Source: Marinibaculum pumilum
GTDB lineage: Bacteria > Pseudomonadota > Alphaproteobacteria > Ferrovibrionales > Ferrovibrionaceae
Direction of reading: 5' to 3'
NCBI RefSeq assembly: GCF_042646425.1
Contig: NZ_JBHRTR010000034.1
Span: forward strand, 62,001-126,000
DNA: 64,000 nucleotides
Part shown: positions 33,490 to 42,240 of the stretch, in pieces
How the letters are laid out: each line of letters begins with the position of its first letter
Numbering within the stretch: position 1 is the first letter of the stretch
Program-made: the position numbers and the translations under genes
The notes under the pieces: generated by a model
What the model was told of the DNA's origin: nothing
The model's input: only the letters and a program-made list of their open reading frames with translations
Databases searched by the model: none

Positions 33490-35333
33490 TCCCGGCCCGG
33501 CAGGGCATCGTCGGAGAGGGTGAGCGGCAGGATCAGCCGCACGGACGTGCCCTTGCCCGGCTCGCTGGTGAGCTCGAACCGACCCTCCAGCAGTTCCGTG
33601 AGGCGCTTCGCCAGTGGCAGGCCCAGGCCGGTGCCGCCGGCCGTGCCGGCGGCGTCCGACCGCTTGCGCTGCGGCAGCTGGACGAAGGGGGCCAGGGCGC
33701 GGGGGATGTCTTCCGGCGCGATGCCGATGCCGGTATCGGCCACCTCGAGCTGGACATGGTCGCCCTGCGCGCAGGCGCTGACCGTGACCCTGCCGCCGGA
33801 ATCGGTGAACTTCACGGCGTTGGACAGCAGGTTCAGCAGGATCTGCGACAGCCGCAGCTTGTCGGAGAGCAGCGGCGGCAGGTCGGCGGGCAGGTCCCTG
33901 TGCAGGGCGACGCCCGACTGGCCGGCCTGCAGGCGGATCATCCGCATCGCATCGTCGACGATGTCGTGGATGCTGAACCGCTCCCGGACCAGCTGCAGCT
34001 GCTGGCTGTCGGCCTTGGAGTAGTCGAGGATCTCGTTGACAAGGTCCAGCAGGTGATGACCGCTGGAATGGATGTCGTCGATATAGTCCAGGTAGCGCTT
34101 GTCGGGGATCGGCCCGAACGGCTGGGTGGCCAGCAGGTCGGAAAAGCCGATGATCGCGTTCAGCGGCGTCCGCAGCTCGTGGCTCATATTGGCGAAGAAG
34201 GCCGATTTGGCGGCATCCGCCGCATGCAGCCGGGCGAGCGCATGGTTGAGGTCCCGGACCTGCAGGGCAAGCGCGGCGTTCAGGCGATCGTAGGTGCCAG
34301 CCAGCATGCCGAGCTCGTCGCCGCGCTGCCAGTTCAGCGGCGCCGGCGGCTCCGTCTCGCGACTGTCGCGGGCGGACTGAATGTGGCGGGTCAGGCGGTG
34401 GATCGGCCGCAGCACCATGCGGCGCAGCAGGAACCAGACGACGGCCAGCTGGGCAATCGCCGACAGCGCCATCAGCAGGATGGCAAGGCCGACCGATTCG
34501 CCGCCAGCTGCGGAGATCGTGCGCGCGCGCTGCGCCTCGATCAGCGCCACCGGCTGCCCCCCGATGCCTGCAAGAAGGGAATCCGCGACCAGGACCCCGT
34601 CGCGCGCGCTGATGACCACCGCATCGGTTGCGGCGCCCGTGTCGATCAGCGTCCGCGCCACCTCCGTCAGGTCGTTCGCATCGGTGCCGGACAGCGGCAG
34701 CAGGCGGAAGTCGGTCCCGGTCTGGTCGCGCAGCAGGGCCATCAGGCGGGCATTGACCGGACGGGCCATCACCAGCGCCCCGGCCGGCGGCTGTGCCGCC
34801 AGGGTGTCGACGACGGGGTGGCGCACCACCAGCAGCAGCCGGCCGTGCAGGTCGACCAGGCCGGCCGCGACGTCCGCCGCACCGGACGGCGCGCCCTGCG
34901 GCAGAGCGGCCAGCAGTGCATCGACGTCGAAAGCGTCCGACGGCAGGCGTTCGCCGCTGGCCGGGTCGGCGGCATAGGAGAACAGGACGCCGCCATCCCG
35001 GTCCTGGAAGGCGATGAGGCTGAGGTTCAGGTTCTGGAAGACGCTGGGAAGGATATTGTCGTCGAGATAGGTGGCGTTGTCCCCCTGGACGAAGGCATAG
35101 CTGTCATCCCAGACCGCCCAGTCGGCGGAGGTGGCGACAAGATGGCCCTGCTCCTTGCGAAGGGCCACGCGGATCCGCTCGATCCCGTGCTCGGCCTGGC
35201 CCGTCTCGATGGTGTCGAAGGCGGGCTGCACGACGCTTTGCAGCACGAAATAGCTCAGCGCCGTGTTCACCGCCGCAACGGCGAACAGGATCGCAAGCGT
35301 TTTCGGTCCCAGCGAATGCAGCCAACGCGGCAT
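33468..35333 (-). CDS. CHASE4-domain sensor histidine kinase
   Basis: A 621-residue membrane kinase. TM1 is at about residues 11-33, then a periplasmic CHASE4 sensor (SADWAVWDDSYAFVQG is its signature), TM2 near 280-300, and a HAMP domain (RPIHRLTRHI). HisKA follows with phosphoacceptor His in FFANMSHELRTPLNAIIGFS, then HATPase_c with LLSNAVKF, DTGIGI and GGTGLGLPLAKR. No response regulator gene is adjacent, so it is an orphan kinase whose partner is elsewhere. The ligand of the sensor is unknown. Its 3' end overlaps that of cca. Confidence 0.93.
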   Translation of the reverse strand: MPRWLHSLGPKTLAILFAVAAVNTALSYFVLQSVVQPAFDTIETGQAEHGIERIRVALRKEQGHLVATSADWAVWDDSYAFVQGDNATYLDDNILPSVFQNLNLSLIAFQDRDGGVLFSYAADPASGERLPSDAFDVDALLAALPQGAPSGAADVAAGLVDLHGRLLLVVRHPVVDTLAAQPPAGALVMARPVNARLMALLRDQTGTDFRLLPLSGTDANDLTEVARTLIDTGAATDAVVISARDGVLVADSLLAGIGGQPVALIEAQRARTISAAGGESVGLAILLMALSAIAQLAVVWFLLRRMVLRPIHRLTRHIQSARDSRETEPPAPLNWQRGDELGMLAGTYDRLNAALALQVRDLNHALARLHAADAAKSAFFANMSHELRTPLNAIIGFSDLLATQPFGPIPDKRYLDYIDDIHSSGHHLLDLVNEILDYSKADSQQLQLVRERFSIHDIVDDAMRMIRLQAGQSGVALHRDLPADLPPLLSDKLRLSQILLNLLSNAVKFTDSGGRVTVSACAQGDHVQLEVADTGIGIAPEDIPRALAPFVQLPQRKRSDAAGTAGGTGLGLPLAKRLTELLEGRFELTSEPGKGTSVRLILPLTLSDDALPGRDQLRSAS

Positions 35334-35434
35334 GCCGACACGCGGCCTCCTTCCCGGTTCGCCGCCAGGATATCGGGCAAAGGTTTAAAGATGTTAAGCG
35401 GGATTCACCGCGCGGGCGGGTGCCGCGGCAGGAT

Positions 35435-36019
35435 TCAGTTGCCGACCTTCACCAGGCGGGCACTGACCGTGCGCGCGGCCTCGCCATCGGCGAAGGCGAT
35501 GAAGTCGAGCTCCATCCCCAGGCCGGTGATGGTGCGCTTGTAGACATGCAGCCGGAAATCGCCGTTGCCCTGGATGACGAAGGTGTTGATCGACAGGGTG
35601 GCGCCCTGCAGCGTGGCCCAGGCATAGGTGCCGGTCATCGGGTCGGCGGCAGTCTGCGACTTCCAGACATTCTTCCGCCCGGTGGGCAGGAACATCATCT
35701 CGGTCGTCTTGCGTTCGGCGTTCGGGTTGTCGGCGGCACCGCTCTGCCGCTGCACCGTGGTCCAGACGATCCGGAAACCACCCTGGTCCGCGCCGGAGAT
35801 GCGGACATCCATGTCGCGGCTGGTGACCCGGAAATAGATGCTGTCCTCCGTCTCGGAGATGCCCGTCCCCTGCCAGTGCCCGAAGAAGGCGGGCAGGTTC
35901 AGGTCGCGGGCCTGGGCCGGCAGGGCCCCCGCGGACAGTACCAGGATGGCGACCAGGAATGCCGCCAGCCCGGTGGCGGGCAGCCATCCGGGCCGCTTTG
36001 CTGTCGGTGCACAGGTCAT
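35435..36019 (-). CDS. Secreted protein of unknown function
   Basis: A 194-residue protein with a signal peptide ending near AQA (residues 1-37). The mature part is predicted beta-rich, starting with LPAFFGHWQGTGISETEDSI and continuing through DMDVRISGADQGGFRIVW, TTEMMFLPTGR and NVWKS. The GHWQGTG opening recalls lipocalin-like or 'fatty-acid-binding' beta barrels, but I do not recognise the family. Located between the kinase and hemF on the same strand, 32 bases downstream of hemF's stop. No role can be stated. Confidence 0.78.
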   Translation of the reverse strand: MTCAPTAKRPGWLPATGLAAFLVAILVLSAGALPAQARDLNLPAFFGHWQGTGISETEDSIYFRVTSRDMDVRISGADQGGFRIVWTTVQRQSGAADNPNAERKTTEMMFLPTGRKNVWKSQTAADPMTGTYAWATLQGATLSINTFVIQGNGDFRLHVYKRTITGLGMELDFIAFADGEAARTVSARLVKVGN

Positions 36020-36051
36020 CTCGCGGCGTCCTCCCTCGCGATGCGTCCGGT

Positions 36052-37029
36052 TCAGGGCCAGGTCACGGCCGGCGGCATAGACATCAGGATCGCCTCCGTG
36101 TTGCCGCCGGTCTTCAGGCCGAACTGCGTGCCGCGATCGTAGAGCAGATTGAACTCCACGTAACGCCCGCGCCTCTGCAGCTGGTGGGCGCGGTCGGCAT
36201 CGGTCCAGGGCCGGTTCATGTGGCGCCGGACGATCTCCGGATAGACCGTCAGGAAGGCGGTACCGACATCGCGGGTAAAGGCGAAGTCGCGGGCCCAGTC
36301 GCCGCTGTCCAGATAGTCGTAGAAGATCCCGCCGACCCCGCGCGGCTCGTTGCGGTGGGGCAAGAAGAAATACTCGTCGCACCAGGCCTTGTAGCGGGCA
36401 TAGCAGTCCGGGTCGTAGGAATCGCAGGCCGCCTTCAGCGCGGCGTGGAAGGCGTCGCGATCGGCATCGTGGCGCTCCGGCCACATCGGTGTCAGGTCGG
36501 CGCCGCCGCCGAACCAGCCCTTCGTCGTCACGATGTGCCGGGTGTTCATGTGCACCGCGGGAACGTGCGGCGACTGCATGTGCGCGACCAGCGAGATGCC
36601 GCTGGCCCAGAATCGGGGATCCTCCGCCGCACCGGGGATCTGGCGGCGGAAATCGGCGCTGAAGCGGCCATGGACGGTGGAGACGTTGACGCCGACCTTC
36701 TCGAACACCCGGCCGTGCATCACCGACATGACGCCGCCCCCGTCCAGGTCCTGCCTGTCCAGGTCCTGCCTGTCCGGGTCTTGCCTGTCCGGGTCGCCCG
36801 GCCCGACCGCAGGGGCGTTGGCCGCAGCGGTATCCTTGCGCTGCCAGGGCTTGCGCACGAAACGTCCGGGCGGCCGGTCGGACAACTGGCCCTCCAGCGA
36901 ATCCTCCAGCGCCTCGAAGGCGGCACAGATCCGGTCGCGCAGGCTTTCGAACCAGGCCTGCGCGGCCGCCTTCCGGTCGGCGACCTGCTGCGGTTCGGGC
37001 GGGGCGGCGGGGGGCGGGTCGGTGGTCAT
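36052..37029 (-). CDS. hemF: Oxygen-dependent coproporphyrinogen III oxidase
   Basis: A 325-residue enzyme of haem synthesis that oxidatively decarboxylates coproporphyrinogen III to protoporphyrinogen IX. Family segments are VFEKVGVNVSTVHG, GWFGGGADLTP, YARYKAWCDEYFFLPHRNEPRGVGGIFYD, and RRGRYVEFNLLYDRGTQFGLKTGG. Between the N-terminal helix and the core is an unusual acidic insert of about 20 residues made of DPDRQ/DLDRQ repeats, encoded by a 15-bp tandem repeat. Its start overlaps trmL (ATGA). Confidence 0.97.
   Translation of the reverse strand: MTTDPPPAAPPEPQQVADRKAAAQAWFESLRDRICAAFEALEDSLEGQLSDRPPGRFVRKPWQRKDTAAANAPAVGPGDPDRQDPDRQDLDRQDLDGGGVMSVMHGRVFEKVGVNVSTVHGRFSADFRRQIPGAAEDPRFWASGISLVAHMQSPHVPAVHMNTRHIVTTKGWFGGGADLTPMWPERHDADRDAFHAALKAACDSYDPDCYARYKAWCDEYFFLPHRNEPRGVGGIFYDYLDSGDWARDFAFTRDVGTAFLTVYPEIVRRHMNRPWTDADRAHQLQRRGRYVEFNLLYDRGTQFGLKTGGNTEAILMSMPPAVTWP
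36743..36802 (-). repeat. 15-bp in-frame tandem repeat in hemF
   Basis: Units of 15 bases run from 36743, 36758, 36773 and 36788. The first two are identical (TCCAGGTCCTGCCTG on the plus strand), the third differs at two positions, and the fourth is partial. On the minus strand they encode the repeating pentad D-x-D-R-Q in HemF. Because 15 is a multiple of three, changes in copy number would keep the frame. Confidence 0.8.
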
Positions 37030-37553
37030 GGTGCGTCGATCTCTCCTTCGGGCGGATCCGGTATGGCAGGCCCGTGGGGATCGGGAAAGCCCCCGGTCTG
37101 GCGCAGCGCCTCCCCCAGGACCATGGCCGCGGCGACGGCGACATTCAGGGAGCGCAGGCCCGGTCGCATCGGGATTCGCAGCCGCGCGTCCGCCCGGTCA
37201 TGCACCGCCGGCGGCACGCCGGCACTTTCCTGGCCGAACAGCAGGCGGTCGCCCGGCCGGAAGGCGAAGCCGGTATGGGGCAGGGATCCGGCGGTGGTCA
37301 GCAGCACCAGCCGGTGTCCGCCCAGCGTCCGTTCGAAGGCCGGCCAGTCCCGATGCCTTGCAACGGCGACCTTGTCGAGATAATCGATGCCAGCGCGCCG
37401 CAGGCCGCGGTGCGAGAAGGGGAACCCGCAGGGCTCGATGATGTCGACCGGCACGCCCAGGCAGGCGCCCAGGCGAAGGATGGTGCCGACATTGGGGGGC
37501 ATGTCCGGCTGATACAGGGCCACGCGTATGGCTGTCCGGTCCCTCGGCTGCAT
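37026..37553 (-). CDS. trmL: tRNA (cytidine(34)-2'-O)-methyltransferase TrmL
   Basis: A 175-residue SPOUT-fold enzyme that methylates the 2'-OH of the wobble base C34 or U34 in tRNA-Leu. Its three SPOUT motifs are NVGTILRLGACLGV (near residue 20), LLFGQESAGVPP, and RSLNVAVAAAMVLGEALRQ in the knotted C-terminus. Short length and absence of an extra RNA-binding domain fit TrmL rather than TrmH. ATG 37553 is preferred to an upstream GTG as it has GGGTGG just before it. It overlaps hemF by four bases and is divergent from petA. Confidence 0.94.
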   Translation of the reverse strand: MQPRDRTAIRVALYQPDMPPNVGTILRLGACLGVPVDIIEPCGFPFSHRGLRRAGIDYLDKVAVARHRDWPAFERTLGGHRLVLLTTAGSLPHTGFAFRPGDRLLFGQESAGVPPAVHDRADARLRIPMRPGLRSLNVAVAAAMVLGEALRQTGGFPDPHGPAIPDPPEGEIDAP

Positions 37554-37742
37554 GTCCACCCTTCGGCTCCGCTGCACTCGCGGGGGTCTCGTCCGCTTCC
37601 GTGAGGCGAAAAGTCGAATGAAATCAGGGAATTGCGCGATGCGTCACGCTGTCGCATGGAAACCGGGGCGTTCTGGACTTCGCTCCGTTATAGTGACAGA
37701 AAACACAGTTCGAAGCGCAGCCTGCAGCAAATAGGGATGTCG

Positions 37743-38282
37743 ATGTCCGGAACGACTGCGGATCACAAGCCGGGGTCCGACGACGGGGCCACCCGCCGCG
37801 ATTTTCTTTACATTTCCACCGCCGCCTTCGCCGGCGTGGGCGGCCTCCTGGCCCTGTGGCCGTTCATCGACCAGATGAACCCCTCGGCCAACGTGCTGGC
37901 GCTCGCCTCCACCGAGGTCGACATCTCCAAGGTGCCGCTCGGGCAGCAGATCACGGTGTCCTGGCGCGGCAAGCCGGTGTTCATCCGCCACCGCACGGAG
38001 GAGAACATCGAGGAGGCGCGGGCGGTCCCGATGAACGACCTGCCCGACCCGGAGCTGGACGAGAACCGGGTCCTGAAGCCGGAATGGCTGGTGATGGTCG
38101 GGGTCTGCACGCATCTGGGCTGCATCCCGCTGGCCGACCAGGGGGAGTATGACGGCTGGTTCTGCCCCTGCCACGGCTCGCACTACGACACCTCGGGGCG
38201 GATCCGGAAGGGGCCGGCGCCCTACAATCTGGAGGTCCCCCCGTACGAATTCCTCAACGATAACCAGATCCGCATCGGCTGA
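37743..38282 (+). CDS. petA: Ubiquinol-cytochrome c reductase iron-sulfur subunit
   Basis: The 179-residue Rieske subunit of the cytochrome bc1 complex, passing electrons from ubiquinol to cytochrome c1. A Tat-like N-terminus (TRRDFLYISTAAFAG) doubles as membrane anchor. The [2Fe-2S] ligands are in CTHLGC (residues 122-127) and CPCHGS (141-146), four ligands Cys122, His124, Cys141 and His144, with the disulfide pair Cys127-Cys143. Another ATG six bases upstream (37737) is possible, but AGGG spaced 6 bases from 37743 favours this one. First gene of petABC. Confidence 0.97.
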   Translation: MSGTTADHKPGSDDGATRRDFLYISTAAFAGVGGLLALWPFIDQMNPSANVLALASTEVDISKVPLGQQITVSWRGKPVFIRHRTEENIEEARAVPMNDLPDPELDENRVLKPEWLVMVGVCTHLGCIPLADQGEYDGWFCPCHGSHYDTSGRIRKGPAPYNLEVPPYEFLNDNQIRIG

Positions 38283-38359
38283 CGGGGCGCGGCGGGCGCC
38301 GGCGGCGAGGCCGCCCGGCGCCGGGCGAGGCAGGGTGCTAGCGGCAGGATTTTAGGGGC

Positions 38360-39604
38360 ATGAGCTTGAAGACAAACAACGGACTGGTGAAGTGGATCGA
38401 CTACCGCTTGCCGGTCTTCACCTTCATCCAGCATTCGCTGCACGAATATCCGACGCCGAAGAACCTCAGCTACTGGTGGAACTTCGGGTCGCTGGCCGGG
38501 ATCTGTCTGGTCATCCAGATCGTCACCGGCCTGGTGCTGGCGATGCACTACACGCCGCACACCGACCTGGCCTTCGCCTCCGTCGAGCATATCATGCGCG
38601 ATGTGAACTATGGCTGGCTGCTGCGCTACATCCACGCCAACGGCGCCTCCTTCTTCTTCATCGTCGTCTACATCCACATCTTCCGCGGCCTCTACTACGG
38701 CTCCTACAAGTCGCCGCGGGAGATCCTCTGGTTCCTGGGCGTGATCATCATGCTGCTGATGATGGCGACCGCGTTCATGGGCTATGTCCTGCCGTGGGGC
38801 CAGATGAGCTTCTGGGGCGCGACGGTGATCACCAACCTGTTCTCCGCCATCCCCTGGGTGGGCGAGAGCATCGTGACCTGGCTCTGGGGCGGCTTCTCGG
38901 TCGACAACCCGACCCTGCAGCGCTTCTTCAGCCTGCACTACCTGCTGCCCTTCGTGATCGCCGGCGTGGTCGGTCTGCACCTGGTGGCGCTGCACCAGCA
39001 CGGCTCCAACAACCCGCTGGGCATCAACGTGAAGGGGCCGCAGGACCAGATCCCCTTCCACCCGTACTACACGATCAAGGACATGGTCGGGTTCGGGGCG
39101 TTCTTCTTCATCTTCTTCATCTTCGTCTTCTTCCTGCCCAACTACATGGGCCATCCCGACAACTATATCGAGGCGAACCCGCTGGTGACGCCGGCGCATA
39201 TCGTGCCCGAATGGTACTTCCTGCCATTCTACGCGATCCTGCGCGCCGTGCCGGACAAGCTCGGCGGCGTGATCCTGATGTTCGGCGCGATCTTCGTCCT
39301 GTTCCTGCTGCCCTGGCTGGACACCTCCCGGGTGCGGTCTGCCAAGTTCCGGCCGATCTTCAAGCAGGTCTACTGGATCTTCGCGATCGACTGCCTGATC
39401 CTGGGCTATGTCGGCGCGCAGCCGCCGGAAGGGATCTGGATCGTCATCGGCCGCCTGGCGACCGCCTACTACTTCCTCCACTTCCTGATCCTGCTGCCGC
39501 TGATCGGCTGGTTCGAGCGACCGAGACCCTTGCCGAGTTCCATCGCCGAGGCGGTGGACGCCAAGTCGGGCGGCAAGTCCTCCGCCGCCGTCGCGGCCGA
39601 GTGA
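38360..39604 (+). CDS. petB: Cytochrome b subunit of the bc1 complex
   Basis: A 414-residue integral membrane protein with eight predicted helices. The bis-His haem ligands are His92, His106, His193 and His207, with the expected 14-residue spacing in each pair (RYIHANGAS, YIHIFRGL, LHYLLPF, GLHLVALH). The quinol-oxidising site motif PEWYFLPF is intact. The single-chain length (not split as in b6/subunit IV) fits Proteobacteria. Lies 77 bases after petA and 20 bases before petC. Confidence 0.98.
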   Translation: MSLKTNNGLVKWIDYRLPVFTFIQHSLHEYPTPKNLSYWWNFGSLAGICLVIQIVTGLVLAMHYTPHTDLAFASVEHIMRDVNYGWLLRYIHANGASFFFIVVYIHIFRGLYYGSYKSPREILWFLGVIIMLLMMATAFMGYVLPWGQMSFWGATVITNLFSAIPWVGESIVTWLWGGFSVDNPTLQRFFSLHYLLPFVIAGVVGLHLVALHQHGSNNPLGINVKGPQDQIPFHPYYTIKDMVGFGAFFFIFFIFVFFLPNYMGHPDNYIEANPLVTPAHIVPEWYFLPFYAILRAVPDKLGGVILMFGAIFVLFLLPWLDTSRVRSAKFRPIFKQVYWIFAIDCLILGYVGAQPPEGIWIVIGRLATAYYFLHFLILLPLIGWFERPRPLPSSIAEAVDAKSGGKSSAAVAAE

Positions 39605-39624
39605 GCGGGAGGAAGGTGAAAGTC

Positions 39625-40452
39625 ATGCGTTCGATCCATATCCCCGCCCGCTCTTCCATGCGCCGTTCCTCCATGCGCCGCTCGGTCCTGGCCGCCGCCT
39701 TCTTCGGCCTGGCCGCGCTCGCCGCAGCGCCGCTCGCCTCCGGTCCCGCCATCGCGGCCGGAGAGGTGCCGGAGGCGCCGAACGTCGACTGGAGCTTCAG
39801 CGGCCCCTTCGGCACCTACGATCGCGCCGCGATGCAGCGCGGCTTCCAGGTCTACAAGGAGGTCTGCGCCTCCTGTCACAGCCTGAACTATGTCGCCTAC
39901 CGCAACCTCGCCGATCTCGGCTTCACCGAGGCGGAGGTGAAGGCCATCGCGGCGGAATACAATGTCCAGGACGGCCCGAACGACGACGGCGACATGTACG
40001 ATCGCCCGGCACAGCCGTCCGACCGCTTCGTGAAGCCGTTCCCGAACCCGCAGGCGGCACGGGCGGCCAATGGCGGCGCGCTGCCGCCGGACCTGTCGCT
40101 TCTGGTCAAGGCGCGGCCGGACGGCGCGGACTATACTCACGGCGTCCTGATCGGCTATCGCGAGGCGCCGGCCGATTTCGAGGTGCCGGTGGGCCAGTAC
40201 TACAACGAGTATTTCCCGGGCCATCGCATCGCCATGCCGCCGCCGCTCTCGGAGGGGCAGGTGGAGTATGGCGACGGGACGCCCGCGACCGTTGAGCAGA
40301 TGGCACGGGACGTGACCCATTTCATGACCTGGGCGGCGGAACCGAAGATGGAGGATCGCAAGCGCCTGGGCGTGAAGATCCTGATCTTCGTCGCGATCAT
40401 GACCATCGTGTTCTACATGGCGAAGCGGAAGGTCTGGCGCGACGTGCACTGA
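39625..40452 (+). CDS. petC: Cytochrome c1 subunit of the bc1 complex
   Basis: A 275-residue periplasmic c-type cytochrome with a C-terminal membrane anchor. A signal peptide spans roughly residues 1-45. Haem attaches at CASCH (residues 81-85), and Met204 in RIAMPPPL is the likely axial ligand. The anchor is LGVKILIFVAIMTIVFYMAKRKVW at the C-terminus. A GGGAGGAAGG ribosome site precedes ATG 39625. The N-terminus has a repeated MRRSSMRRS, which is unusual but compatible with secretion. A strong hairpin ends the operon. Confidence 0.97.
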   Translation: MRSIHIPARSSMRRSSMRRSVLAAAFFGLAALAAAPLASGPAIAAGEVPEAPNVDWSFSGPFGTYDRAAMQRGFQVYKEVCASCHSLNYVAYRNLADLGFTEAEVKAIAAEYNVQDGPNDDGDMYDRPAQPSDRFVKPFPNPQAARAANGGALPPDLSLLVKARPDGADYTHGVLIGYREAPADFEVPVGQYYNEYFPGHRIAMPPPLSEGQVEYGDGTPATVEQMARDVTHFMTWAAEPKMEDRKRLGVKILIFVAIMTIVFYMAKRKVWRDVH

Positions 40453-40477
40453 CGCCGCGACCTTCGCCGCTGACAAT

Positions 40478-40510
40478 CCGGGCCGGATCCCGCCGGGGGG
40501 TCCGGCCCGG
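40478..40510 (+). terminator. Terminator of the petABC operon
   Basis: A 10-bp perfect stem (40478-40487 with 40501-40510, CCGGGCCGGA/TCCGGCCCGG) extended by three more pairs, followed by a weak T-rich stretch (TTCCGTTT). It lies 25 bases after the petC stop. Confidence 0.7.
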
Positions 40511-40575
40511 TTCCGTTTCCAGCCCCTCTCCGCCAGGGAGACCGGGTCGCCACGCAGGGAGTTCGGGACGCAGGC

Positions 40576-41448
40576 ATGACGAAACTGGGAATCATCGGCG
40601 GCAGCGGCCTGTATGAGATCAGCGGACTGACCGAGACCCGCTGGGAGGCGGTGACCACACCCTGGGGGGCGCCGTCCGACGACCTGATGTGCGGCCGGCT
40701 GGGCGATACGGAGCTGGTCTTCCTGCCGCGCCACGGCCGCGGCCACCGGGAAAGCCCCACCTCGATCAACTACCGGGCGAACATCGACGCGCTGAAGCGG
40801 GTCGGCTGCACCGACGTGATCTCGCTCAGCGCCTGCGGCAGTTTCCGCGACGAGCTGCCGCCTGGCACCTTCGTCATCGTCGACCAGTTCATCGACCGCA
40901 CATTCGCGCGCGAGAAGAGCTTCTTCGGCAAGGGGTTCGTCGCCCATGTCGCCTTTGGCGACCCGGTCTGCCGGCGCCTGGGCGATGCGCTGGAAGGCGC
41001 GGCGACGGAGATCGGCGTGCCGGCGAAGCGCGGCGGCACCTATCTGGTGATGGAGGGGCCGCAATTCTCCACCAAGGCGGAGAGCCATCTCTATCGCGGC
41101 TGGGGCTGCGACGTGATCGGCATGACCAACATGCCCGAGGCAAAGCTCGCCCGCGAGGCGGAGCTCTGCTACGCGAGCGTGGCGATGGTCACCGACTTCG
41201 ACTGCTGGCATCCGGGTCATGATCATGTCGACGTGGCGGCGATCATCCAGGTGCTGCACGACAATGCACAGAAGGCGAAGGATCTGGTGCGCGCGCTTGT
41301 GCCACGGCTGGACGACCGGCCGGCGGTCTGCAGCAGCGGTTGCGACCGCGCCCTCGATACCGCCATCATCACCGCGCCGGAGGCCCGCGACCCGAACCTC
41401 GCCGCAAAGCTGGATGCGGTGGCTGGACGCGTTCTGGCGGCGAAATAG
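40576..41448 (+). CDS. mtnP: S-methyl-5'-thioadenosine phosphorylase
   Basis: A 290-residue nucleoside phosphorylase that splits methylthioadenosine into adenine and methylthioribose 1-phosphate. Features are the N-terminal GIIGGSGLYEI, the phosphate-binding RHGRGH, the NYRANIDALK segment, ESHLYRGWG, and MTNMPEAKLAREAELCYA, which distinguishes the MTAP branch from purine nucleoside phosphorylase. The next gene, apt, uses the released adenine, so the pair forms a salvage module. Begins 65 bases after the petABC terminator. Confidence 0.96.
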   Translation: MTKLGIIGGSGLYEISGLTETRWEAVTTPWGAPSDDLMCGRLGDTELVFLPRHGRGHRESPTSINYRANIDALKRVGCTDVISLSACGSFRDELPPGTFVIVDQFIDRTFAREKSFFGKGFVAHVAFGDPVCRRLGDALEGAATEIGVPAKRGGTYLVMEGPQFSTKAESHLYRGWGCDVIGMTNMPEAKLAREAELCYASVAMVTDFDCWHPGHDHVDVAAIIQVLHDNAQKAKDLVRALVPRLDDRPAVCSSGCDRALDTAIITAPEARDPNLAAKLDAVAGRVLAAK

Positions 41449-41472
41449 GGTCGGCGAGGCAGAGGGCAGGGC

Positions 41473-42003
41473 ATGCAGGGCATCAAAGACAAAATCCGGA
41501 CGATCCCGGATTTCCCGAAACCGGGGATCCTGTTCAGGGACATCACGACCTTGCTGCTGGATCCGCAGGGGTTCCGGAAGACCGTCGACGAACTGGTCCA
41601 GATCCACATGTCCAGCCGGATCGACAAGATCGCCGGGATCGAGGCGCGGGGCTTCATCCTCGGCGGCGCGGTGGCGCACCAGATCGGCGCCGGCTTCCTG
41701 CCGATCCGCAAGAAGGGCAAGCTGCCCCACACGACGATTGCAGAGGATTACGATCTCGAATACGGAACCGACACGGTGGAGATCCATGCCGATGCCGTGT
41801 CGCCCGGCGACCAGATCCTTCTGATCGACGACCTGGTGGCCACCGGCGGAACGGCTGCCGCGTCGATCCGGCTGCTGGAGCGCGCCGGCGCGACGGTGAT
41901 CGGCTGTTCCTTCGTGATCGACCTGCCCGACCTGGGCGGCCGCGCCAGGCTGGAGCAGATGGGACAGAGGGTGCAGACCCTCTGCGCGTTCGAGGGAGAA
42001 TAG
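41473..42003 (+). CDS. apt: Adenine phosphoribosyltransferase
   Basis: A 176-residue type I phosphoribosyltransferase converting adenine and PRPP to AMP. The PRPP motif LLIDDLVATGGT lies near residue 118. Other APT features are FPKPGILFRDIT at the N-terminus, EARGFILGGAVAHQIG and the flexible KKGKLPHTTIAEDYDLEYG loop. The gene is 24 bases after mtnP and completes conversion of methylthioadenosine's adenine to AMP. PRPP would come from prs, also in this window. Confidence 0.97.
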   Translation: MQGIKDKIRTIPDFPKPGILFRDITTLLLDPQGFRKTVDELVQIHMSSRIDKIAGIEARGFILGGAVAHQIGAGFLPIRKKGKLPHTTIAEDYDLEYGTDTVEIHADAVSPGDQILLIDDLVATGGTAAASIRLLERAGATVIGCSFVIDLPDLGGRARLEQMGQRVQTLCAFEGE

Positions 42004-42240
42004 CGCGGCGCGACGCTATATAGTGCGCGCGGTCCGGCGGCAGCGACGCCGGAACCGCGTTCGGGCGATGAGTGTTCCGGCCGGTCGGCGCGATGCCCGG
42101 CCGGTCTGTCGGGACAGCGACGGGTCGGGGAAGACCTGCAAATCCGGGCGTTCCGGGGCGGGCACTGGGCGTGACTTGGCAGCCGTGCCGCCCACAGCGG
42201 TGCCGGCGTGCCGGAGAGGGCTCTTTGGGGGAGGTGCATC

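Noticed and set aside
37660..37700. Sigma-70 promoter for petABC (TATAGT near 37689)
   Set aside because: No acceptable -35 element at the right spacing; not strong enough to list.
39601..39624. Fusion of cytochrome b and c1 in one frame
   Set aside because: petB ends at 39604 in a different frame; petC has its own ribosome site and ATG at 39625. The long continuous frame is a shadow.
42004..42240. Small gene between apt and the VOC gene
   Set aside because: Frames here are short, Arg/Pro-rich and without ribosome sites; treated as the VOC gene's upstream region.
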